This document shows, piece after piece, positions 25,313 through 35,550 of a stretch of 64,000 nt of DNA; position 1 is the first letter of the stretch; each line of letters starts with the position of its first letter. A program made the position numbers and the translations under genes. This stretch comes from Thermoproteota archaeon (GTDB lineage: Archaea; Thermoproteota; Methanomethylicia; Methanomethylicales; Methanomethylicaceae). The notes under the pieces were generated by a model. It was not told the origin of the DNA, did not search any database, and saw nothing but the letters and a program-made list of their open reading frames with translations. Location: positions 1-64,000 of the forward strand of contig JAJHRG010000003.1 of NCBI GenBank assembly GCA_020832905.1, given 5' to 3'.

Positions 25313-25911
25313 AAGTAGCAATTCTTGATTTAAGTGTAGGAAATTTATTTAGTATTAAGAGAAGTTTTGAAAGAATTGGAGAAGAAGTATTTCTTGCTAA
25401 TAATAGTAAAGATTTAGATTTAGCTGATGTAGTAGTAATTCCTGGTGTTGGAGGATTTAAAAGTGGAATTACCACATTAAAAAATAATTTTAAGGATTTA
25501 CTTCATATTTTACTTCATAAACCTATACTTGGAATTTGTTTAGGAATGCAACTTTTACTTGAAAAAAGTTATGAAGGAGGAGTAAATGAAGGATTAGGAA
25601 TTATAAAAGGAGAAGTTATTAGATTACCATCATTTGTAAAAATTCCTCATATTGGATGGAATGGTATAGAAATTGTAAAAAATTCTTTATTACTTGAAGA
25701 TTTAAAAAATGGAGATTACTTTTATTTTGTACATTCTTATTATTGTAATGTAAAAGAAGATATTATTATTGCATATACAGATTATGGAATAAAATTTCCT
25801 TCAATTATAGAAAAGAAAAATATTGTAGGAACTCAATTTCATCCAGAGAAAAGTGGAAAAAATGGTTTAATATTTTTAAAGAATTTTATAAAATGGTGTA
25901 AAACTTGCTAA
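25309..25911 (+). CDS. hisH: Imidazole glycerol phosphate synthase, glutaminase subunit
   Basis: 200 residues of class I glutamine amidotransferase. VVIPGVGGF gives the oxyanion region, LGICLGMQLL the nucleophile cysteine, and GTQFHPEKSG the catalytic His-Glu pair. It feeds ammonia to HisF through that protein's barrel. The start ATG overlaps the hisB stop and the 3' end overlaps hisA by seven bases. Confidence 0.95.
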   Translation: MKVAILDLSVGNLFSIKRSFERIGEEVFLANNSKDLDLADVVVIPGVGGFKSGITTLKNNFKDLLHILLHKPILGICLGMQLLLEKSYEGGVNEGLGIIKGEVIRLPSFVKIPHIGWNGIEIVKNSLLLEDLKNGDYFYFVHSYYCNVKEDIIIAYTDYGIKFPSIIEKKNIVGTQFHPEKSGKNGLIFLKNFIKWCKTC

Positions 25912-26621
25912 TAATACCTGCTGTAGATATTTCAAAAGGAAAATGTGTAAGATTATATATGGGGAAAATAGAAGAGTGTAAAGTATATTATGATAATCCT
26001 TTAGATGCTATAAGAAGATGGGAAGAAGAAGGTGCTGAATTAATACACTTAGTAGATTTAGATGCTGCAATTGGTATTGGAAATAATAGAGAAATTATAA
26101 AGAAAATATTAAAAGAATCAAAAGTACCAATTCAAGTAGGTGGAGGAATAAGAAATATAGAAATTGCTAAAGATTATTTAGAATCAGGAGCTTATAGAAT
26201 AATTTTTGGAACAGCTGCTTTAGAATTAAGAACTATAAAAGAAGCTATTAATAAGTTTGGAAGTGAAAAAATAATGGTAGCAATTGATCATGCTATGGGA
26301 AGAGTTGCAATAAAAGGCTGGAAAGAAATATTAGAATTAGATGCTGAAATATTATGTAGAAATTTATTTTCTTTAGGTATTAAAAGATTCTTAATGACAT
26401 CAATTGATAGAGATGGTACATTAAAAGGTCCAAATATTTCATATTCTTTAATGGTTGCATCTAAAATTCCAGCAGAATTCTATTTAGCAGGAGGTTTTTC
26501 AAGAATAGAAGAAATAATACCATTAAAAGGAAGAGTAGCAGGTGTAATTATAGGAAGAGCATTATATGAAGGTAAAATTGATTTTAAAAAAGCAAAAGAG
26601 GTATTAAAATATGTTAACTAA
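25905..26621 (+). CDS. hisA: ProFAR isomerase
   Basis: 238 residues, (beta-alpha)8 barrel. The N-terminal [12 protein letters not shown] carries the first catalytic aspartate, GGGIRN the first phosphate site and [16 protein letters not shown] the second catalytic aspartate. It isomerises ProFAR to PRFAR. In some organisms HisA also serves tryptophan synthesis (PriA), but the hisF-adjacent position suggests ordinary HisA. The start is a TTG at 25905 inside hisH, with GGTG a few bases upstream. It overlaps hisF by 11 bases. Confidence 0.93.
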   Translation: MLIIPAVDISKGKCVRLYMGKIEECKVYYDNPLDAIRRWEEEGAELIHLVDLDAAIGIGNNREIIKKILKESKVPIQVGGGIRNIEIAKDYLESGAYRIIFGTAALELRTIKEAINKFGSEKIMVAIDHAMGRVAIKGWKEILELDAEILCRNLFSLGIKRFLMTSIDRDGTLKGPNISYSLMVASKIPAEFYLAGGFSRIEEIIPLKGRVAGVIIGRALYEGKIDFKKAKEVLKYVN

Positions 26622-27366
26622 AAGAATAATTCCATGTCTTGATGTTGATAAAGGAAGAGTTGTAAAAGGAATTCAATTTATAAATCTTAGAGATATTGGA
26701 GATCCAGTAGAACATGCATTAATTTATGAAGAACAAGGAGCAGATGAATTAGTATTTTTAGATATTACTGCTTCTTATGAAAAAAGAGATATAATGATTG
26801 ATGTTGTTAAAAGAATTGCAAAAGAATTATCTATTCCTTTTACAGTAGGTGGAGGAATAAGAAAATATGAAGATGTAAGAAATATTCTCATGGCAGGAGC
26901 AGATAAAGTTTCTTTAAATACTGCAGCAGTATTAAATCCTAATATATTAAAAGAATGTTCTGATATATTTGGTAGTCAATGTATTGTATGTGCTATAGAT
27001 GCAAAAAGAAAAGGAAATTCTTGGGAAGTTTATATTTATGGAGGAAGAAAACCAACAGGAATAGATGCTATAGAATGGGCAAAAAAAGTTGAAGAACTAG
27101 GTGCTGGTGAAATATTATTAACAAGTATAGATTATGATGGATCAAAATTAGGATATGATTTAGAATTAACAAGAAGAGTTTCAGAATCAGTTAATATACC
27201 AGTAATAGCATCAGGAGGAGCAGGTAATCCTGAACATATATATTTAGCATTTAAAGAAGGAAAAGCAGATGCTGCACTTGCAGCTTCTATATTTCACTAT
27301 GGAGAATATTCTATTAAAGATGTAAAAATTTACTTAAAAAATAAAGGAATTCCTGTAAGGTTGTGA
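26611..27366 (+). CDS. hisF: Imidazole glycerol phosphate synthase, cyclase subunit
   Basis: 251 residues, (beta-alpha)8 barrel with [15 protein letters not shown] (Asp11 at the active site), VGGGIRK, and [15 protein letters not shown] with the second catalytic aspartate, then [10 protein letters not shown]. It uses HisH-derived ammonia to make imidazole glycerol phosphate and AICAR. The length matches the family. It starts within the last codons of hisA and is followed after four bases by hisIE. Confidence 0.96.
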   Translation: MLTKRIIPCLDVDKGRVVKGIQFINLRDIGDPVEHALIYEEQGADELVFLDITASYEKRDIMIDVVKRIAKELSIPFTVGGGIRKYEDVRNILMAGADKVSLNTAAVLNPNILKECSDIFGSQCIVCAIDAKRKGNSWEVYIYGGRKPTGIDAIEWAKKVEELGAGEILLTSIDYDGSKLGYDLELTRRVSESVNIPVIASGGAGNPEHIYLAFKEGKADAALAASIFHYGEYSIKDVKIYLKNKGIPVRL

Positions 27367-27370
27367 TATA

Positions 27371-27991
27371 GTGAATATTAATGAAATAATAAATAAATTA
27401 AATTTTGAAAAAATGAATGGAATAATACCTGTAATTACTGTTGATGAAAATGATAAGATATTAATGCTTGCCTTTATGAATAAAGAAGCATTAGAAAAAA
27501 CATTAAAAACAGGATTAATGCATTATTGGTCTAGAACAAGAAATAAAATTTGGATGAAAGGTGAAGAATCAGGACATTATCAATATGTATTAGGAATATA
27601 TACTGATTGTGATATGGATTCTCTTTTATTTAAAGTAAAACAAATTGGAAAAGTTTGTCATAAAGGAGAAGATACATGTTTTCATATTCCAATAAAACCA
27701 TATGAAAGTAGTCATTTAATAATTAATAAATTAGAAGAAATAATTGATAATAGAATTAAAAATCCAAAGGAAAATTCTTATACATCAAGTATTGTAAGAA
27801 AGGGAATTGAAGAAGTTGCAAAAAAAGTAATAGAAGAAGCTTCTGAAGTTGCAATTGCTTCATTAAGAGAAAGTAATGAAAGAATTATAGAAGAAATAGC
27901 TGATTTAATATATCATTTAATAGTATTAATGAGAATGAAAGGAATAAATATAAATGATATTTATAAAGAGCTTTGGAAGAGAAGAAAATAA
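27371..27991 (+). CDS. hisIE: Bifunctional phosphoribosyl-AMP cyclohydrolase/phosphoribosyl-ATP pyrophosphatase
   Basis: 206 residues with two domains. Residues 1 to about 115 are the cyclohydrolase (MHYWSRTRNKIWMKGEESGH, TDCDMD, GKVCHKGEDTCF with zinc cysteines). Residues about 120-206 are the MazG-like pyrophosphatase (EEVAKKVIEEASEVAIA, EIADLIYHLIVLM). They perform steps 2 and 3 of the pathway. Most archaea keep these as separate genes, while the fused form is common in bacteria. The start is a GTG. The LysE-type gene begins on the next base after the stop. Confidence 0.94.
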   Translation: MNINEIINKLNFEKMNGIIPVITVDENDKILMLAFMNKEALEKTLKTGLMHYWSRTRNKIWMKGEESGHYQYVLGIYTDCDMDSLLFKVKQIGKVCHKGEDTCFHIPIKPYESSHLIINKLEEIIDNRIKNPKENSYTSSIVRKGIEEVAKKVIEEASEVAIASLRESNERIIEEIADLIYHLIVLMRMKGININDIYKELWKRRK

Positions 27992-28585
27992 ATGAATTTA
28001 ATTGAATTATTTATTATTGTTTTTATAATAAGTATATCTGGAGTATTTTCACCTGGTCCTCTTACTTTTGTAGCATTAGCTATAGGTAGTAAAACAAATT
28101 GGAAAGGTGGAATTTTAATAAGTATTGGACATTTAATAGTTGAATTTCCATTAGCTTTATCTATTGCTTTTGGTATTACTTTTATTACATCTTCTATATC
28201 AAATTTATTATCAATTTTTGGGGGAATTTTTATGATTATTTTTGGATTTTTAATAATAAAAAGTGCAAAAAATTATGAAATTAAAAGTTTTTCACATAGT
28301 CCATTAATATTAGGAATAAGTCTTTCTATTTTAAATCCTTATTTCATATTATGGTGGATAACTATAGGAGCATCTTTAATTAATTTAGCTATAGAATTAG
28401 CAGGATTATTTGGAGTTATATTTATGTATATATCACATATTTGGATTGATTTTTTATGGTTAATAATACTTACTATATTAGGATATCAAGGAAGAAAACT
28501 TGGAAAATATTATTCATATTTTGTTATGATACTAGGATTTATTTTAATAATATTTGGAATAAATTTTATAATAAAGATATTTTAA
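27992..28585 (+). CDS. LysE/RhtB-family exporter
   Basis: 197 residues with six predicted membrane segments. The N-terminal SGVFSPGPLTFVALAIGSKTN is the family signature, with its conserved SPGP motif, and LGISLSILNPYFILWW is the mid-protein block. The family exports amino acids or similar small cations in exchange for protons. It directly follows hisIE without a gap, so it is part of the his transcript. Histidine or an intermediate is a natural guess for its cargo but not shown. It shares a four-base stop overlap with the convergent GHMP kinase. Confidence 0.85.
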   Translation: MNLIELFIIVFIISISGVFSPGPLTFVALAIGSKTNWKGGILISIGHLIVEFPLALSIAFGITFITSSISNLLSIFGGIFMIIFGFLIIKSAKNYEIKSFSHSPLILGISLSILNPYFILWWITIGASLINLAIELAGLFGVIFMYISHIWIDFLWLIILTILGYQGRKLGKYYSYFVMILGFILIIFGINFIIKIF

Positions 28586-29688
28586 TGAATTTTAAAACCA
28601 TTATCTACTTCTACTAACCATCCATTATACTTTTTTAATATATTAATAGCTTTATTATAATTATCAAATAATGCTATTACTACTCCTCCTAATCCTGCAC
28701 CTGAAATTTTTGCTCCTAATGCTCCATTACGAATTAAATCTATTACAATATTATCTATTAATGGTAAACTTACTTCATATAGATTACTTAATAAAAAGTG
28801 CTGATAATTCATAATTTCTCCTATAATTGATAATTTTCCTTTTTCAAAAATTTCTTTAGCTTTATTATAATCTATTTCTAATACATTCATAATATCTTCA
28901 ATAGAATATTTTTCATTTTTTATTAATTTTAAAGCAAATAAAGTAGATTTATGAGCTTTTATAGTATAAAGTATTCTATTTTTTAATTTTCCATTAAGTT
29001 TTTCAATATATAAAGGTACTTTTTCCCATTCTGAAATTCCCATTATTTTTAAACATTCATTTATTTCTTCTTGTCTTATTTTGAGTATATCATTTGCTTT
29101 TCTTCTTATTTTACTATCAATAACAACAAAGTATCCTCCAAATGGTTTTAAAATTTCTACATCATATGGTGGTTTTGTATTTATGTATAAAATATTACCA
29201 AAAGCTGAAGTATATTGATCAAGTCTACCACATGAAATATTCATAATATCATGTTCTGCAATATAAGAAAGTTCTGCAATTTCTTTTAAATTAAGACCTA
29301 AATTAAAGAAATCATTTAATCCTCCAATAATTGAAACTAATAATGCTCCACTACTTCCTAGTCCAGCTCCTATAGGAATTTGACTATTAATCCATATTCT
29401 TACTCCTTTAATATTATATCCAATTTTCTTTAGTGTAATTAAAGCTGCACGAATATAATTTCCAAACCATTCTTTTTTATTAATAAGCTCTATATTATTT
29501 ATATTAATTTCATCTTTTTCTTTAATATTTTCTGAAAATACAATAATTTTATCATCATTAGTAGTTTTTATTTTTATGAAAGTTCTAAGATTAATTGCTA
29601 TTCCAACTACAGGTAATCCCTTATAATCTTGATGTGTATTTAAGAAATCTAATCTACCAGGAGCTGAATATATCTTCTCAGATTTCAA
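28582..29688 (-). CDS. Galactokinase-like GHMP kinase, substrate unknown
   Basis: This 368-residue GHMP kinase has SAPGRLDFLNTHQDYKGLPV in place of the galactokinase signature, the ATP loop PIGAGLGSSGALLV, and the C-terminal KISGAGLGGVVIAL. The first block has the arrangement of galactokinase-type enzymes but with Asn-Thr-His-Gln instead of Gly-Glu-His-Thr, so the sugar may differ. The gene follows a nucleobase-type permease after nine bases, on the same strand. A sugar or nucleoside delivered by that transporter is a possible substrate, as inference. Confidence 0.78.
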   Translation of the reverse strand: MKSEKIYSAPGRLDFLNTHQDYKGLPVVGIAINLRTFIKIKTTNDDKIIVFSENIKEKDEININNIELINKKEWFGNYIRAALITLKKIGYNIKGVRIWINSQIPIGAGLGSSGALLVSIIGGLNDFFNLGLNLKEIAELSYIAEHDIMNISCGRLDQYTSAFGNILYINTKPPYDVEILKPFGGYFVVIDSKIRRKANDILKIRQEEINECLKIMGISEWEKVPLYIEKLNGKLKNRILYTIKAHKSTLFALKLIKNEKYSIEDIMNVLEIDYNKAKEIFEKGKLSIIGEIMNYQHFLLSNLYEVSLPLIDNIVIDLIRNGALGAKISGAGLGGVVIALFDNYNKAINILKKYNGWLVEVDNGFKIH

Positions 29689-29697
29689 GTTTAATCC

Positions 29698-31071
29698 CTA
29701 TTTTTTCTTTATTATACTTAAAAGATAATATGAAATAGATGAAATTATAAGTCCATAATACCATACTAATTCAAGTCCAGGTAATGGAAAGATATATACA
29801 TAGTATAGCTTTCCTTGATATATAGCTAATATATACTCAGCAATAATTCCTATTATTAATGAAATTATTCCAATATATGATGAATTAAATGGATTTTTAT
29901 GATAAATTTCATTAATTAGAATTATTCTTTTTCTTACAATCCAATAATCAGTTATCATTATTCCAACTATAGGACCTAAAAACATACTATAATACCACAT
30001 TATGTCTATTAATTTATAGGCGACTTCTAAAGATTCTTTAACATACCATGGAGCTATGAAGAAGGATAGTATACTTGTTATAATTATTGTTTTTCTCCAA
30101 CTTAATTTAAATACTTTAGCAAATACATTAACAATTCCTGGAAGATATCCTGTTAACATAGTTGTTGCTGTAGCTAAAAAAGCAAATAGTAATCCAAATA
30201 TTCCTATTATTGGAATTGGTGAGTATATAGCAATAATATCAATAGGACTTAAATTTCCTCCTGTAATATATGTTGCAATATATCCAATTATTGTTCCAAT
30301 AACTTGAGGTATAACAAGACCAATAGTATGACCAAATATAAGTGATTTTGTGCTTTTTGTAAATCTACAAATATCTACTATATTTGGTACAATCATGCCC
30401 CACCATGCAGTTTGAACTGCAATATTTAATAAAAATTCAGAACTTAACCAAGAAGACCTTCCTTCCCATATTGGTATGCTTATATGTGAAAATTGTGGCA
30501 TATTCATCATATATAAAGTAAACCATCCAAAGAATAGAAGAATTAAAGGTCCAGATAGTATATCAAGCCATTTTATTGATTTTATTTTTCCTGCACCAAT
30601 TACTCCAGTTATAATTAGGAATAATATTAGAACAAAGGGAACATAGTATAATCCTCTTGTAGGCATATCAATACCAGCATATCCTAATATTAAAAGAAAC
30701 ATTTCAGTTATAGCCCAAGTTGCTATAAAAGCATCAATTGCATACCATATTATATCAATAAAAACAACCATTATCATAGGTATTATTGTAGTATTTTTTC
30801 CAAATGATAATCTTAAATAAATTGGATAGGGTATTCCATATTTTACACCTGCATGTCCATTTAGACATAATAAAATTGCAACTATTCCACTACCTATTAA
30901 AGAACTAACAATAGTTTGAATTAATGATAAGCCAAGAACATTAGAAATCCATCCTAAGAAAAATATAGAAGTAGCTATAGTAAGAGAAATCATTATTATT
31001 GTATAACCAATTGTTCCAATAATTCTTTCTTCAGGTTTTGTAGGAAGCAAATTCGAATCAGATTCACTCAT
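29698..31071 (-). CDS. NCS1-family nucleobase/cation permease
   Basis: 457 residues with about twelve membrane segments. The N-terminal RIIGTIGYTIIMISLTIATSI, NGHAGVKYGIPYPIYLRLSFG and IMITDYWIVRKR blocks are typical of the cytosine/uracil/allantoin/hydantoin (NCS1) transporters. These import purines, pyrimidines or hydantoins with Na+ or H+. It forms a two-gene unit with the GHMP kinase. Divergent from the HDAC-like gene over 84 AT-rich bases. Confidence 0.83.
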   Translation of the reverse strand: MSESDSNLLPTKPEERIIGTIGYTIIMISLTIATSIFFLGWISNVLGLSLIQTIVSSLIGSGIVAILLCLNGHAGVKYGIPYPIYLRLSFGKNTTIIPMIMVVFIDIIWYAIDAFIATWAITEMFLLILGYAGIDMPTRGLYYVPFVLILFLIITGVIGAGKIKSIKWLDILSGPLILLFFGWFTLYMMNMPQFSHISIPIWEGRSSWLSSEFLLNIAVQTAWWGMIVPNIVDICRFTKSTKSLIFGHTIGLVIPQVIGTIIGYIATYITGGNLSPIDIIAIYSPIPIIGIFGLLFAFLATATTMLTGYLPGIVNVFAKVFKLSWRKTIIITSILSFFIAPWYVKESLEVAYKLIDIMWYYSMFLGPIVGIMITDYWIVRKRIILINEIYHKNPFNSSYIGIISLIIGIIAEYILAIYQGKLYYVYIFPLPGLELVWYYGLIISSISYYLLSIIKKK

Positions 31072-31155
31072 ACTTTATGAATTTTTAATTAATAATTTAC
31101 TTATTAATTTTACTTCTTAGTTAATTATAAATTCCAAATTGAACTATAATTATTT

Positions 31156-31980
31156 ATGAAAATTGTATTTTCTAAAAAATGTCTTGAATATGGTTATGGA
31201 CATATTGAAAGTCCAGAAAGAATAATAAAAGCTTATGAAATTTTAAAGGAAAATGGATATGAATTTATAGAACCAGAACCTGCAAGAGAAGAAGATATAT
31301 TAAAAGTTCATGATATTTCATATATTAAATTATTAAAAGAAGGATTAATAGAAGATGAAGATACTCCAGCATATCCTAATATTTATGAATATGCAAGATT
31401 AGCTGCTGGTGGAGCTATACTTGCTGCAAAAATAAATGGATTTTCACTTATGAGACCTCCTGGTCATCATGCTGGAAGAAAAGGAATTGCATTAGGTGCT
31501 CCTACAAGAGGTTTTTGTTATTTAAATAATATTGCTATTGCAGTTAAGTATTTAAATAAATCAACATTAATTCTTGATCTAGATGGTCATCATGGAAATG
31601 GTACACAAGAAATTTTCTTTGGAGATCCTAATGTAATTTATATATCATTACATAAGCATCCATTATATCCAGGTACAGGATTATATTCTGAAGCAAATTG
31701 TTATAATTATCCATTAGATTATGGAGAAGAAAAATATATTAAAACCTTGAAAAAAGCTTTAGAAAAAATTGATATGAATAAAATAGAGGTTATAGCAGTT
31801 TCAATTGGATTTGATACTTTTATTGGAGATATTGCTTCACTTGGATTAAATGAAAAAAGTTTTGAAGAAATTGGAAAAATTCTTTCTTCTTTAAATAAAC
31901 CAATATTTTTTGTTCTTGAAGGAGGATATATTGGAGAAAATATTGGTAAAGGAATTATTGCATTACTTAAGTATTTCTAA
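31156..31980 (+). CDS. Histone deacetylase-superfamily amidohydrolase
   Basis: 274 residues with the HDAC active site. RPPGHHAG holds the two catalytic histidines, GFCYLNNIAIA follows, LILDLDGHHGNGTQ supplies zinc aspartate and histidine, and SIGFDTF the next zinc ligand, with a late EGGY. The family deacetylates lysines in proteins, acetylpolyamines or small acids. Archaeal targets may be chromatin proteins or acetylpolyamines. It is shorter than bacterial acetylpolyamine enzymes. The last four bases overlap the convergent mgtE. Confidence 0.9.
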   Translation: MKIVFSKKCLEYGYGHIESPERIIKAYEILKENGYEFIEPEPAREEDILKVHDISYIKLLKEGLIEDEDTPAYPNIYEYARLAAGGAILAAKINGFSLMRPPGHHAGRKGIALGAPTRGFCYLNNIAIAVKYLNKSTLILDLDGHHGNGTQEIFFGDPNVIYISLHKHPLYPGTGLYSEANCYNYPLDYGEEKYIKTLKKALEKIDMNKIEVIAVSIGFDTFIGDIASLGLNEKSFEEIGKILSSLNKPIFFVLEGGYIGENIGKGIIALLKYF

Positions 31981-33392
31981 TACAATCCTAATAAAATTAA
32001 TGCTATGGAAAAGTATGAAAATGCTGTTACAATATCTGCTATTGTAGTAACTAATGGTGATGATACAATTGCAGGATCAAGTTTAATTTTAGCAAGTATT
32101 ATTGGTAAAAGAGAACCAACTATATCTGCAATATATAATGATATTACTAATGCTATTGAAACCACAATAGCAATTCTTATTGCTAAATTAATATCACCCA
32201 TAGCTATTATTGTTATTATAAATGAAATTAAAAAAGAAAAAGGAGCTAATATAAAGTTCATTAATGTTGATACACTCATTTCTTTTGATAAAACTTTCAT
32301 AAAATCACTAAATGAAACTCTTATTTCTCCTAGTATCATGCTTTTTAATGTTAATGAAGAAGATTGTGAAGCAATATTACCTGAATTATCAGCTAACATA
32401 GGAAGAAAAGCAGCTAATATTGCTACTCTTGCTATTACATTTTCAAATGATGCAACTATACTACCTGTAATTGCATCCATAATGTATAATAATATTATCA
32501 TGGGAGATCTTTTTAGTGCCAATTTAAATGGATCTGCAGTGATATAACTACCTTTAATGGTCTCTATAATACCACCATGCTTAAGTAAGTCCTCAGAAAA
32601 TTCTGAACTCATAATATCAAGTATATCATCTAATGTGACTATTCCAAGAAATCTTCCTTCACTATCTACTACTGGTACTTCTATTAAATCATAATCTATT
32701 GCTAATCTAACTGCTTCTTCTCTATCCTTATGAACTTCAATAACTGCACAAGGTTTTCTTACTATTTGTTTTAATAAAAGATCTTTTGGTTTAGTTAGGA
32801 ATAATCTAACTTCAATACATCCAATAAGTTTATGTTCATCATCTACAACATAAATATTATGATGTCTATCATATAATCCTAGTTTATCTTTTGTTATATA
32901 CATTGAAATTGCATCTCCTACCTTAGTATTACAATTAAAAACTGGAACTTGTACGGTCATTACTCCACCAACACTTTCTGGAGGATATTTTAATAGTTTT
33001 AAAACTTCACTTCTAACATCAGTAGGTAATAATTCTATAATTCTATTTTTTATTCTTGGTGGTAATTTAGAAATTATATCTGCTATTTCATTAAATGGTA
33101 ATTTTAAAATAGCTTTAGAGAACTCATCAACTCCTTTAACTGTAACTATTTCATATAATATATCTTCACTTACTTTTGTTAAAATTTCAGCTATTGGTTG
33201 TAGAGATACATTAGCAAATAACTTAATTCTTTCTTCATCACTTAATCTAACTAATACTTCATGTAAAATTGGTATAGGAAGTGATTCAATAAAGAATGAT
33301 AATGTTACATATTCTTCTTTTTCTAGTAATTCTCTTATTTCTCTTATATATTCATCAACTTTCCAAGGTCTATATATACCTAATCCTTCCAT
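31977..33392 (-). CDS. mgtE: MgtE magnesium transporter
   Basis: 471 residues with the full MgtE plan. An alpha-helical N domain (residues ~10-140, including SLPIPILHEVLVRL and PESVGGVMTVQVP) precedes two CBS domains (~145-270) and five membrane segments to the C-terminus. The membrane part has AFLPMLADNSGNIASQSSSL, the pore-lining signature, and DIVGSLLPI. The channel-like protein imports Mg2+ and is closed by Mg2+ binding at the N/CBS interface. No riboswitch is visible upstream; control is probably post-translational. Confidence 0.93.
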   Translation of the reverse strand: MEGLGIYRPWKVDEYIREIRELLEKEEYVTLSFFIESLPIPILHEVLVRLSDEERIKLFANVSLQPIAEILTKVSEDILYEIVTVKGVDEFSKAILKLPFNEIADIISKLPPRIKNRIIELLPTDVRSEVLKLLKYPPESVGGVMTVQVPVFNCNTKVGDAISMYITKDKLGLYDRHHNIYVVDDEHKLIGCIEVRLFLTKPKDLLLKQIVRKPCAVIEVHKDREEAVRLAIDYDLIEVPVVDSEGRFLGIVTLDDILDIMSSEFSEDLLKHGGIIETIKGSYITADPFKLALKRSPMIILLYIMDAITGSIVASFENVIARVAILAAFLPMLADNSGNIASQSSSLTLKSMILGEIRVSFSDFMKVLSKEMSVSTLMNFILAPFSFLISFIITIIAMGDINLAIRIAIVVSIALVISLYIADIVGSLLPIILAKIKLDPAIVSSPLVTTIADIVTAFSYFSIALILLGLY

Positions 33393-33467
33393 TATTACAT
33401 CTCCAAGGTTTAGAAATATTCTTAAAATAAATATTAAAAAAATAATTTAAATATTTTCTAAGATAGT

Positions 33468-33941
33468 TTACTTAAGTATTTTAATTTTATAAAGACTTTC
33501 TAATACTATAAAACCTAATATATTTATAGAAGTAAATGAGCCAATAAATAATCCAAGAAGACTAATTTCAATTGATACATTAAATATAAAAGAAAGATAA
33601 CTTCCAACAATTATTGTTATAATTATTGTTTCTAATAAGCATCCAAGAAATCTCTTTACTCTACTATCTCTACCAATTATATATGCTATTATACAAGCTA
33701 AAAAATTAGCAATTGAACCTCCAATTATATCAATAGGTCCAAGTCCACCATAAAAATTTGCAATTATACATCCAAAACATGTTCCAAAAGCTACAGGTAA
33801 TCCATATATCATTACTAAAGGCAATAATGCATCTGCTATTCTTATTTGAAATATTCCAAAGCTTATAGGAGCTAATAATATTACTCCTAAAGCATATAAT
33901 GTAGTAAACATTGCTGTTACTACTATATCTCTACTTTTCAT
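33468..33941 (-). CDS. QueT-family precursor transporter
   Basis: 157 residues with five or six membrane segments. [21 protein letters not shown] and [20 protein letters not shown] match the QueT/ECF S-component family thought to bring in deazaguanine precursors of queuosine. In an archaeon the precursor would feed archaeosine or queuosine-like tRNA modification. No energy-coupling genes are adjacent. It is divergent from guaA over 64 bases. Confidence 0.8.
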   Translation of the reverse strand: MKSRDIVVTAMFTTLYALGVILLAPISFGIFQIRIADALLPLVMIYGLPVAFGTCFGCIIANFYGGLGPIDIIGGSIANFLACIIAYIIGRDSRVKRFLGCLLETIIITIIVGSYLSFIFNVSIEISLLGLFIGSFTSINILGFIVLESLYKIKILK

Positions 33942-34005
33942 ATTCTTTCCTAAAGAATATTATTATTTAAATATTTCTAAAATTGAATTTTATAAGGGAC
34001 ATAGA

Positions 34006-35514
34006 ATGGATAAAATAATCATAGTAGATTTTGGAGGACAATATACTCATTTAATAGGAAGAAAAGTAAGAGAAAAAGGAGTATATTCTGAAATAGTATC
34101 ATATGATATAAAAATAGAGGAAATTGATAGTAATGTAAAAGGAATAATACTATCAGGTGGACCATATCATGTTTCTGAAAATTCTCCAAAAATAGATTCT
34201 AGAATATTTGATTTAGGAATTCCTATACTTGGTATATGTTATGGTCATCAATTAATAGCTTATATGTCTGGAGGAAAAGTAGGTCCTTCAAAAAAAGGAG
34301 AATATGGAATTACTTATGTTAATATTATAAATAATAATGATATATTAAAAGGATTAAGTAAAAAAGAAAAAGTATGGATGAGTCATAGTGATTCTGTATT
34401 CTCCTTACCTGATGAATATGAAGTTTTAGCATATACTAAAAACTGTCCAATTGCTGCTTTTAAACATAAATATAAACCAATATATGGTGTACAATGGCAT
34501 CCAGAAGTTTATCATACTGAAAATGGTGATACTATTTTTGAAAATTTTATTTCTATTTGTAATTGTAAAAGAGATTGGAAAGTAGAAAATCTCTTAGATA
34601 AAATGATAGAAGAAGTAAGAAGTGAAGTTAAAGATGGTAAGGCAATTATAGCATTAAGTGGTGGTATAGATTCTAGTACTGCAGCAATGATTGCAGCAAA
34701 AGCAATAGGAAATAGATTAGTAGCAGTATTTGTAGATCATGGATTTATGAGAGAAGGAGAAGTAGAATCAATTAAAAATACATTTAAGGAATTAAATTTA
34801 ATTGTTATTGATGCAAAAGATAGATTTTTAGAAAAAATTAAAGGAGTAAAAGATCCTGAATTAAAGAGAAAATTAATTGGAGAAGAATTTATAAGAGTAT
34901 TTGAAGAAATTGCTGAAAAAGTAGGAGCAGAATATTTAATTCAAGGAACTATTTATCCTGATAGAATTGAATCAGGATTAAGACATTCTGATAAAATAAA
35001 AAGTCATCATAATGTTGCAGGAATTCCATCAAAAATAAAATTTAAGAAAATTATTGAGCCATTAAGAGATTTATATAAAGATGAAGTAAGAAAAATTGCA
35101 TTAAAACTTGGTTTACCAAAAGAAATTGTATATAGACAACCATTTCCAGGTCCAGGTCTTGCTGTAAGAATTATTGGAGAAGTTACAAAAGAAAAGCTTG
35201 AAATTATAAGAAAAGCTGATAAGATTGTAAGAGAAGAAATTGAAAAAAGTAAAATAAGAGAAAAATTATGGCAATATTTTGCTGTATTAACAGATACTAA
35301 AACAACAGGAGTAAAAGGAGATGAAAGAGCTTATGGTTATGTTATTGCTATAAGATGTGTAGAAAGTAGAGAAGCTATGACTGCAAAATTTGCTAATCTT
35401 CCATATAAATTATTAGAAAAAATATCAACAAGAATAACAAATGAAATACCTGAAGTTGTAAGAGTTGTTTATGATATTACTCATAAACCACCAGCAACTA
35501 TAGAATGGGAGTAA
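34006..35514 (+). CDS. guaA: GMP synthase, fused glutaminase and synthetase
   Basis: 502 residues. The N-terminal class I glutaminase has GICYGHQL (Cys78) and VQWHPEVYH (His165, Glu167). The C-terminal ATP pyrophosphatase starts with LSGGIDSST at 218-225, has the [15 protein letters not shown] block, and ends in a dimerisation domain with PPATIEWE. It converts XMP to GMP. Many euryarchaea encode the two halves separately; this one is a single chain. The length is standard. Confidence 0.95.
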   Translation: MDKIIIVDFGGQYTHLIGRKVREKGVYSEIVSYDIKIEEIDSNVKGIILSGGPYHVSENSPKIDSRIFDLGIPILGICYGHQLIAYMSGGKVGPSKKGEYGITYVNIINNNDILKGLSKKEKVWMSHSDSVFSLPDEYEVLAYTKNCPIAAFKHKYKPIYGVQWHPEVYHTENGDTIFENFISICNCKRDWKVENLLDKMIEEVRSEVKDGKAIIALSGGIDSSTAAMIAAKAIGNRLVAVFVDHGFMREGEVESIKNTFKELNLIVIDAKDRFLEKIKGVKDPELKRKLIGEEFIRVFEEIAEKVGAEYLIQGTIYPDRIESGLRHSDKIKSHHNVAGIPSKIKFKKIIEPLRDLYKDEVRKIALKLGLPKEIVYRQPFPGPGLAVRIIGEVTKEKLEIIRKADKIVREEIEKSKIREKLWQYFAVLTDTKTTGVKGDERAYGYVIAIRCVESREAMTAKFANLPYKLLEKISTRITNEIPEVVRVVYDITHKPPATIEWE

Positions 35515-35550
35515 ATAGATTTTTATAAAAAGGAAATTAAATATTTTAGT

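Noticed and set aside
28582-29688. Calling the GHMP kinase a true galactokinase
   Set aside because: The sugar-binding signature deviates and the neighbour is a nucleobase-type permease, so the substrate is left open.
32005-32547. 180-codon plus-strand ORF opposite mgtE
   Set aside because: It mirrors the membrane part of a well-defined MgtE protein and has no ribosome binding site or family motif.
33393-33467. Magnesium riboswitch before mgtE
   Set aside because: The leader region is about 75 bases of A/T with no stem of note, and MgtE already carries its own Mg2+ gate.
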